The notes under the pieces are model-generated. The model did no database searches and was not told where the DNA came from. It worked only from the letters and a program-made list of their open reading frames with translations. DNA of 64,000 bases, taken from positions 153,230 to 217,229 of the forward strand of contig VWZP01005243.1 in the NCBI GenBank assembly GCA_013396995.1, given 5' to 3'. The translations under genes were made by a program, and so were the position numbers. How positions within the stretch are numbered: position 1 is the stretch's first letter; the number at the start of each line of letters is the position of its first letter. This document shows positions 59,205 to 64,000 of this stretch, piece by piece. The stretch is from Dicaeum eximium. Its lineage: Eukaryota > Chordata > Aves > Passeriformes > Dicaeidae.

Positions 59205-59600
59205 AGAAACCTAAGCACACCGTGTGATTGAATACAGAGTGAGGAGACATCATTATGGCCTTCCAGTACTTAAAAGGGCTTATAAAAATGACGGGCAGCA
59301 ATCTTTTACACAGGCAGATAATGATACGACAACGTGGAACAGTTTTAAATCAGAAAAGGAGAGATTTAGGTTAGATATTAGGAAGAAATTCTTCCCTGTG
59401 TGGGTGGTGAAGACCTGGCACAGGCTGCCAAGAGAAGATGTGGCTTCCCCATCCTTGGAAGTGTTCAAGGCCAGGTTGGATGGGGCTTGGAGCAGCATTG
59501 TGTAGAGGAAGTTGCCCCTGCCTATGGCAGGGGTGTTAGAACCAGGTGGGCTTTAAGGTACCTCCCAGTCCAAACCCTTCTGTGATTCAATGACTAAATC
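59205..59600 (+). mobile_element. CR1 LINE 3' region, about 390 bp
   Basis: 'ggccttccagtacttaaaag', 'ttaggttagatattaggaag', 'ggcacaggctgccaagag', 'gtgttcaaggccaggttgga' and the end 'ttctgtgattcaatgac' are typical CR1. The 93-codon ORF across it is LINE-derived, not a gene. It lies in AARS1 intron 1. Confidence 0.88.
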
Positions 59601-59899
59601 ATAGAACAGCCAAGCTTGAAAATGACCCCTAAATATAACATTGTCCACCCTCCCTGCTCAAAGCAGAGCCAGCTCCAGGGATGCCTGGAAGCCTTCCCTG
59701 AGGGGACCCACACCCCACAGGCACACCAGAGGCAAGTGACAGCCTGGAGGGCAGCACCGCCCGTGTCCTGCGGGCACACAGGGCTGTCCCTGACAGCTCA
59801 GCGCAATGCGGATCCGCGGAGGGAGGCGAGATCCCAGCTGCGGGCGGAGAGACGGGAATTCCCCGTAGGAGCAAGGCCTGGGAGCATTCACAGCACAGA

Positions 59900-59955
59900 A
59901 CAGATTAGGTTGGAAAAGTCCTCTGAGATCATCGAGTCCAACCTCGATGCTGCAG
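59900..59955 (-). mobile_element. short CR1 3' remnant
   Basis: 'ttaggttggaaaagtcctct' plus 'gatcatcgagtccaacctcg' is a reversed CR1 3' piece, about 300 bp from the AARS1 first exon. Confidence 0.7.
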
Positions 59956-60039
59956 GAGGGAGGACCCGACATGGAGAGAACCACGCAGAGCAGCGGTCCC
60001 AGGACCTATCGGAGCCTCTGCCCAGCCACACCCGCTCTC

Positions 60040-60500
60040 CAGTGCCCGAGCAGGGGTGAGGGCACGGCGGTGTCCGGCAGCGCCGCCGCCCGCCTGGCAT
60101 CCCCCCGCGGGCCCGCATGGGGCAAACCAGCGCACCGCCACCCTCCCGCCCTGCCTTCTCCGTGCCCCTCTCCCCTGTGCCCGCGGGTCCCGGCCGGGCC
60201 ATGGAAGCCAAACGCGGCGGCCGGAGCTCCCCACGCCCCCCGGGCCGTACCTGCGCGACCACCGCCGCCCCTCGCTGCGCTCCTCCGGCCGCGCCGCAGC
60301 GCCCGCTCCGCCCCGCCCCTCCGCCGGACGCCAGCACCCATTGGTTGCGGGGGCTGTCACTCTTCTTCCAGCCCCGCCCATCCGCGCGGCGCCCCGCCCA
60401 CGGCTGATGCAATGGCGGGACAGCGCGTCCGCGTGACGCGGGCGGGCTGAAGCCTCAGTGGGCGCCGCCATTTTAGGGGTGCCCGCCCTGAAGGCGCAGG
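60040..60500. promoter_or_regulatory. AARS1: AARS1 CpG-island promoter, possibly bidirectional
   Basis: A dense CpG island. On the minus strand a noncoding AARS1 exon 1 ends with CGCAG|GTACGG at 60251 and probably starts near 60300-60320. An inverted CCAAT box (ATTGG, 60340-60344) with GC boxes lies just upstream, as expected for NF-Y/Sp1 promoters. Beyond it, 60464-60474 reads GCCGCCATTTT, a strong YY1-type initiator in plus orientation that could start a divergent transcript. Confidence 0.7.
60464..60474 (+). promoter_or_regulatory. YY1-type site GCCGCCATTTT
   Basis: An exact match to the YY1 core (CCGCCATNTT), at the outer edge of the AARS1 CpG island, typical of sites at or just after a transcription start. 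Confidence 0.6.
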
Positions 60501-63046
60501 GATGTTGCCCTGAAAATCAGGTTCGTTCCCTGGTGTGCAACGAGCCGGTAATGACGCACTCGAGTGAGACACTGTTCATTTCAGAGCTGCCCCAGCCTGG
60601 GTGCTCAGTGATATTCCACAAATTTAGCACACCCCACCGGACTTTCCATGCTGTTATTTATACACAGAAATTCAGGGTTAGTAACTTCTCAAGAGTAGCC
60701 CTTCTGTTAGGATTGATTAGTACCTTCCATACAAATCATGTAACCCCAGCTAACTGCTACTCATGCTCAGGGGAAGGGTCTTCACGTGTGGATGGTCTTT
60801 TTCATCTGAAGGTGTGATTTTTAGTGTTACAATAAAGATAGTTTAGCTCTTAAGATACACGGACCTGGAGTATTTTGCCAAGTTAGCAATCCCTAAATCT
60901 TGTTAGTTCCAGAATGTCCTTGAGTGAGGGATGCTGGCGGCTGTCTCTTCCAGAGATTAGGTCTCCTTTCCTGCTGATTAGGCTTGAAAGTATACAAAGG
61001 TCTTACATCAAAGAACAGGCTGACTTAAGATAATACTGACTGACACATCCCACATTTTGCAACAATGATGCTGCCTGCTCCCATGGAGGGAGCGAGGAGC
61101 TGTGGGGCTCAGCCGGGAAGGGGCTGTGGAAGAGCAGGAGCTGCTGGGGGGTGCTGAGCTGGGGGTGCTGGAGCGGTGAACAAAGCCCTGATGGGGGATG
61201 TAATGGCTACAGGGTCTTTGCAGGGGCTGCAGGGTCAAGGTCAAGGCTGTGAGATGCAAGTGGGGTCACTGCATGGCTCCGGTCATGGAGCTCATGGGAA
61301 GGGCCTTGTGGACCCAGGCCAAGGGGCATATAGGCAGGGGAGGTGCCATGCTGACAAAAAAAAAAAAAAATCACTCTGAGGACAATCAAGCATTAAAAGG
61401 AGGTCTGGGAAGTCTGTGGGGTCCCTGGAGGGTTTTGAGGTCAGGTTCAAGCCCTGGGCAACCCACTCCAAAGTCATTGCTGATCCTGCTCCTCCTGATG
61501 GGCCTTGGAGTAGAGTTCTCTCAGTTCCTCTCTAACCTGGATGGTTCCCAGGTGCCTCTACAGCATTGTAGCCTGGTCTCATCTCTTCCCTGGTGCATAC
61601 TTTCTGGCCCTGGGCTGTGATTCTGGAGCCATGAGGGTGCCTGTGCCGCTGTCCTTGGCTGCCATCGGTCAGCCCTTTCCAAAGGTCATTCCCCTGCTTG
61701 GCACTGGCCCACAGCCTTGCCTGGTCATGCAGCCCTCTTTGCTTGTTTCTGTTGTTTCCTTCCCAAGGAGCCTGGAAGGAAAAGAGGAAACTCCAGTCTC
61801 ATTTGCTCCTAATGGGAGCTCTGCTCTGGATGCTGCTGGTGGAGCAGGCAAGTCTGTGCAGTGCAATTGTTTGTGCAGGTGATTACAACTGCAAGAACAT
61901 CTGCTACAGCAGGTCCGACTCCACCACCATCCAAATCCACACTCAGCATGCTTACCTCTCAGAGTCTGTCCACCACCATGGAATGAAACATCACTGCTTC
62001 TTCCCCTTCATGATCTGTCTCACCTGAAAGCCCATCTTCCAAATGTGGGGGCCCTTCACCATCTCCCGAGTGTTTCTTTGGTGATTGCCAAACGTGGAAC
62101 CACTCAGCTACTTGGGGAATAGAGACTTCTGTCCCCCCTGCCACACTGAGCAACAGGTATGTGCCATGAGGCACATCCAGATGGGATGGACCCACCCTCA
62201 CTAGTTTCCTCTTCTTTTTTCCTCCCCCACCTCATATTCATGTTGCCCCAATTCTTCTGTTTTAGCTGAGGCTTTTTACATGGCAGCTCTTTGCTTCTTT
62301 TAACACTTCTGTATCCTAAAAATCCATGCCCCCAGGCTGGCCTGGGTTGCAGCAGCCTTGCTTTTACAGGTACTTCCTGGGCTTATAAGCATCCAGCATT
62401 GTCCTCCAGCAAGGAGGAAGGTGATGGATGTGAGCTTGAAGCCCCAGCAGTCAGTGGTTGAGGCTACAGGGAGTGGGGGGTCCTTCTCTGCTGGCCCCTG
62501 ATGCTCTAGGGGGAAGTGTTGGCAGGAATGGAACTTTCAGTACACAAACTGCATTCCCTGTGCTTCCCAGGCTGGGCTTTGGATTAGCGTCTCAGAATTC
62601 AACCATCCCAAACTCACCCCCCAAGCTAGGAGATTGCTGGCCACAACCAGATTTGAACCTGCTCTCCTTTTCCTCTTCCAAGCCTGTGGAAGAGGTGGAC
62701 CCTTCTGCTGTTACAGAGACTCTGGGAGCTGGAGCTTTAGAGGAGCATAGTGACAATGCAGGCGACAAGCAGCACCATGTGCCAAATGTCAGGGAGCCCT
62801 TGGTCCTCTTGGGACCCTGGCTCTGTTTGGGGCAGGCGACAAACAGCCCCATGTGCCACATGTCAGGGAGCCCTTGGTCCTCCTGGGACCCTGGCTCCGT
62901 TTGGGGCAGGCGAGGGGCCAGGTGCTGACGGTGTCCCAGTCCCCGTGGGCGCCCAGAGCCACACCCTGGGCTGTGCCGGGCTCCTCTTCACGCCAAGCAG
63001 GCGGCAACCCTGCCATGTGTCACCGCCCAGCGCAGAGGCTGGGGAC
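60501..63046. other. intergenic between AARS1 and the SDR gene
   Basis: No convincing coding exon. It holds an AATAAA on the plus strand at 60832-60837, an A15 tract at 61356-61370 and a 74-bp tandem duplication at 62761-62908. A short divergent noncoding transcript from the YY1-type site to 60837 is possible but unproven. Confidence 0.45.
62761..62908 (+). repeat. 74-bp tandem duplication, two copies
   Basis: Units 62761-62834 and 62835-62908 share most positions (CATGTGCCAAATGTCAGGG / CATGTGCCACATGTCAGGG and so on), ending about 140 bp before the SDR start codon. Confidence 0.9.
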
Positions 63047-63715
63047 ATGGCTGCGCTGGCTCGGAGCGTCCTGGTGACAGGGTCCAACCGGGGCATCGGC
63101 CTGGAGCTTGTGCGGCAGCTCGCCGCCAGCCCGCGGCCCCCCCAGCACATCTTCGCCACCTGCCGCGACCCCAAGGGCCCAAGAGGGAAGGTCAGTGCGG
63201 GCACAGGGAATGGGATGGGGCTGAGCCAGGTGGGCAGCAGGGATCCGCAGTCCCCACAGCCCTGTTGGCTTGCTGCCCTGGCTGGGTAGCCCAGGAGTGG
63301 GGACAGAAGTGCTCTGGGGGTCTCATAACCCCCCCAGCTCCCTGGGTAAGGCAGCGCCCAATGTGGCCGGGTGGGATGAGGCTGGAGAGGCAGACACGTC
63401 TTCAGCACTCGCTGCTGGTTGTGCCAGTGGCCAGCCAACCCCTTTTCTGTGTGGGATCACTCAGGATGGGGCGCAGTTCCTGCCCAGCAGCACCATTCTC
63501 CTGCTGACTGTGGGGTTGGTGCTCTACCCCTTCCACTGGGAATGGCCCTGCACTCTTCCCCCAGAGAAAGCAAGGCTCAGTGACATTGGAGCAGGGGTGG
63601 GACACCTGAACATGCAGCTGGTGGGTTCTGATCTCCTCCCTTGCTCCATCACTTTTTTTCCAGGCCCTGCAAGAATTAGCTGCCCAGCACTCCAGCATCA
63701 AACTGGTCCAGCTAG
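63047..63715 (+). CDS. Short-chain dehydrogenase/reductase, C-factor-like, 5' part only
   Basis: NAD(P)-dependent oxidoreductase of the SDR superfamily; the substrate is unknown. Exon 1 (63047-63190) encodes MAALARSVLVTGSNRGIGLE, continuing LVRQLAASPRPPQHIFATCR, and includes the dinucleotide-binding TGxxxGIG motif at about residues 11-18. Exon 2 (63664-63715) adds ALQELAAQHSSIKLVQL in phase and has a donor (GTATGG). The remaining exons with the catalytic YxxxK lie right of the window. The pattern (HIFATCRDP, SSIKLVQLD-like) is that of vertebrate C-factor/sniffer-type carbonyl reductase-like proteins. The sequence does not let me name the member. Confidence 0.82.
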
Positions 63716-64000
63716 GTATGGAGCAACCTTTCTCCTTGCACCCAGCATTGCTTCCAGCTCTCTGATGACTTCAGAGGTGGGACCAGGGGCAGCTGTTGCA
63801 GGAAGCTCTAGCCCTGCCAGATGGGGAGGGATCCATGGGGAGGGATCCATGCACACCTGGGAAAGCTTCTCCCCACAAATTAAGCTGTGCCCTGGCTGAA
63901 GCAGTCAAACTCGCTTCAGAGGAGGCAGAGGTGGGTCCAGGCATCTCAGCTGAGCAAGTTTCATGGGAAAGGCATGACGTCTCTTCCCAAAGATGCTAAA

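Noticed and set aside
59224..59505. 93-codon plus-strand open frame with protein-like text (RLDIRKKFFPVWV)
   Set aside because: It lies wholly in a CR1 3' region and is a common by-product of that repeat.
1..64000. CRISPR arrays, operons, prophage or bacterial features
   Set aside because: Spliced genes, CR1 repeats and CpG islands show this is vertebrate nuclear DNA. No spaced direct-repeat array of CRISPR type was seen, and I recognised no tRNA or rRNA gene.

Overview
This is vertebrate nuclear DNA, almost certainly from a bird. The genes are split by GT-AG introns, there are CpG-island promoters, and the dispersed repeats are avian-style CR1 LINE fragments in both orientations. Six genes can be built with exon joins that keep one reading frame, and a seventh enters at the right edge. 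The content (ZDHHC1, CLEC18, EXOSC6, AARS1) corresponds to human 16q22.1, which I would expect on avian chromosome 11. The species cannot be told from the sequence.

Layout, left to right. 0-4.4 kb: intergenic, with a CpG-rich left edge and one weak possible exon. 4.4-21.4 kb: ZDHHC1 (minus), a DHHC palmitoyltransferase. 21.5-23.8 kb: CR1 fragments and a CpG island with no assigned gene. 23.8-27.3 kb: a fibulin-7-like gene (minus). 27.3-29.2 kb: a divergent promoter interval with a 110-bp duplicated module around a degenerate telomere-like array. 29.2-33.7 kb: CLEC18 (plus), a secreted CAP/EGF/C-type lectin protein. 34.4-44.4 kb: a 209-codon hnRNP C/RALY-like gene (plus) with no visible RRM; its first exon lies in a 1,844-bp direct duplication joined by a single N. 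44.4-45.1 kb: EXOSC6 (minus), broken by an undersized assembly gap. 45.2-60.3 kb: AARS1 (minus), whose rebuilt CDS is exactly 968 codons plus stop. 60.0-60.5 kb: CpG-island promoter. 63.0 kb to the end: first two exons of a short-chain dehydrogenase gene (plus).

The genes do not form one pathway. The housekeeping pair AARS1-EXOSC6 is tightly tandem, FBLN7-like and CLEC18 are head-to-head genes for secreted proteins, and the RALY-like gene and EXOSC6 converge on almost coincident polyadenylation signals. The most unusual gene is the RRM-less hnRNP C/RALY-like one. Several oddities (single-N junction, undersized gap, gap beside a hairpin) look like assembly problems and are labelled so.
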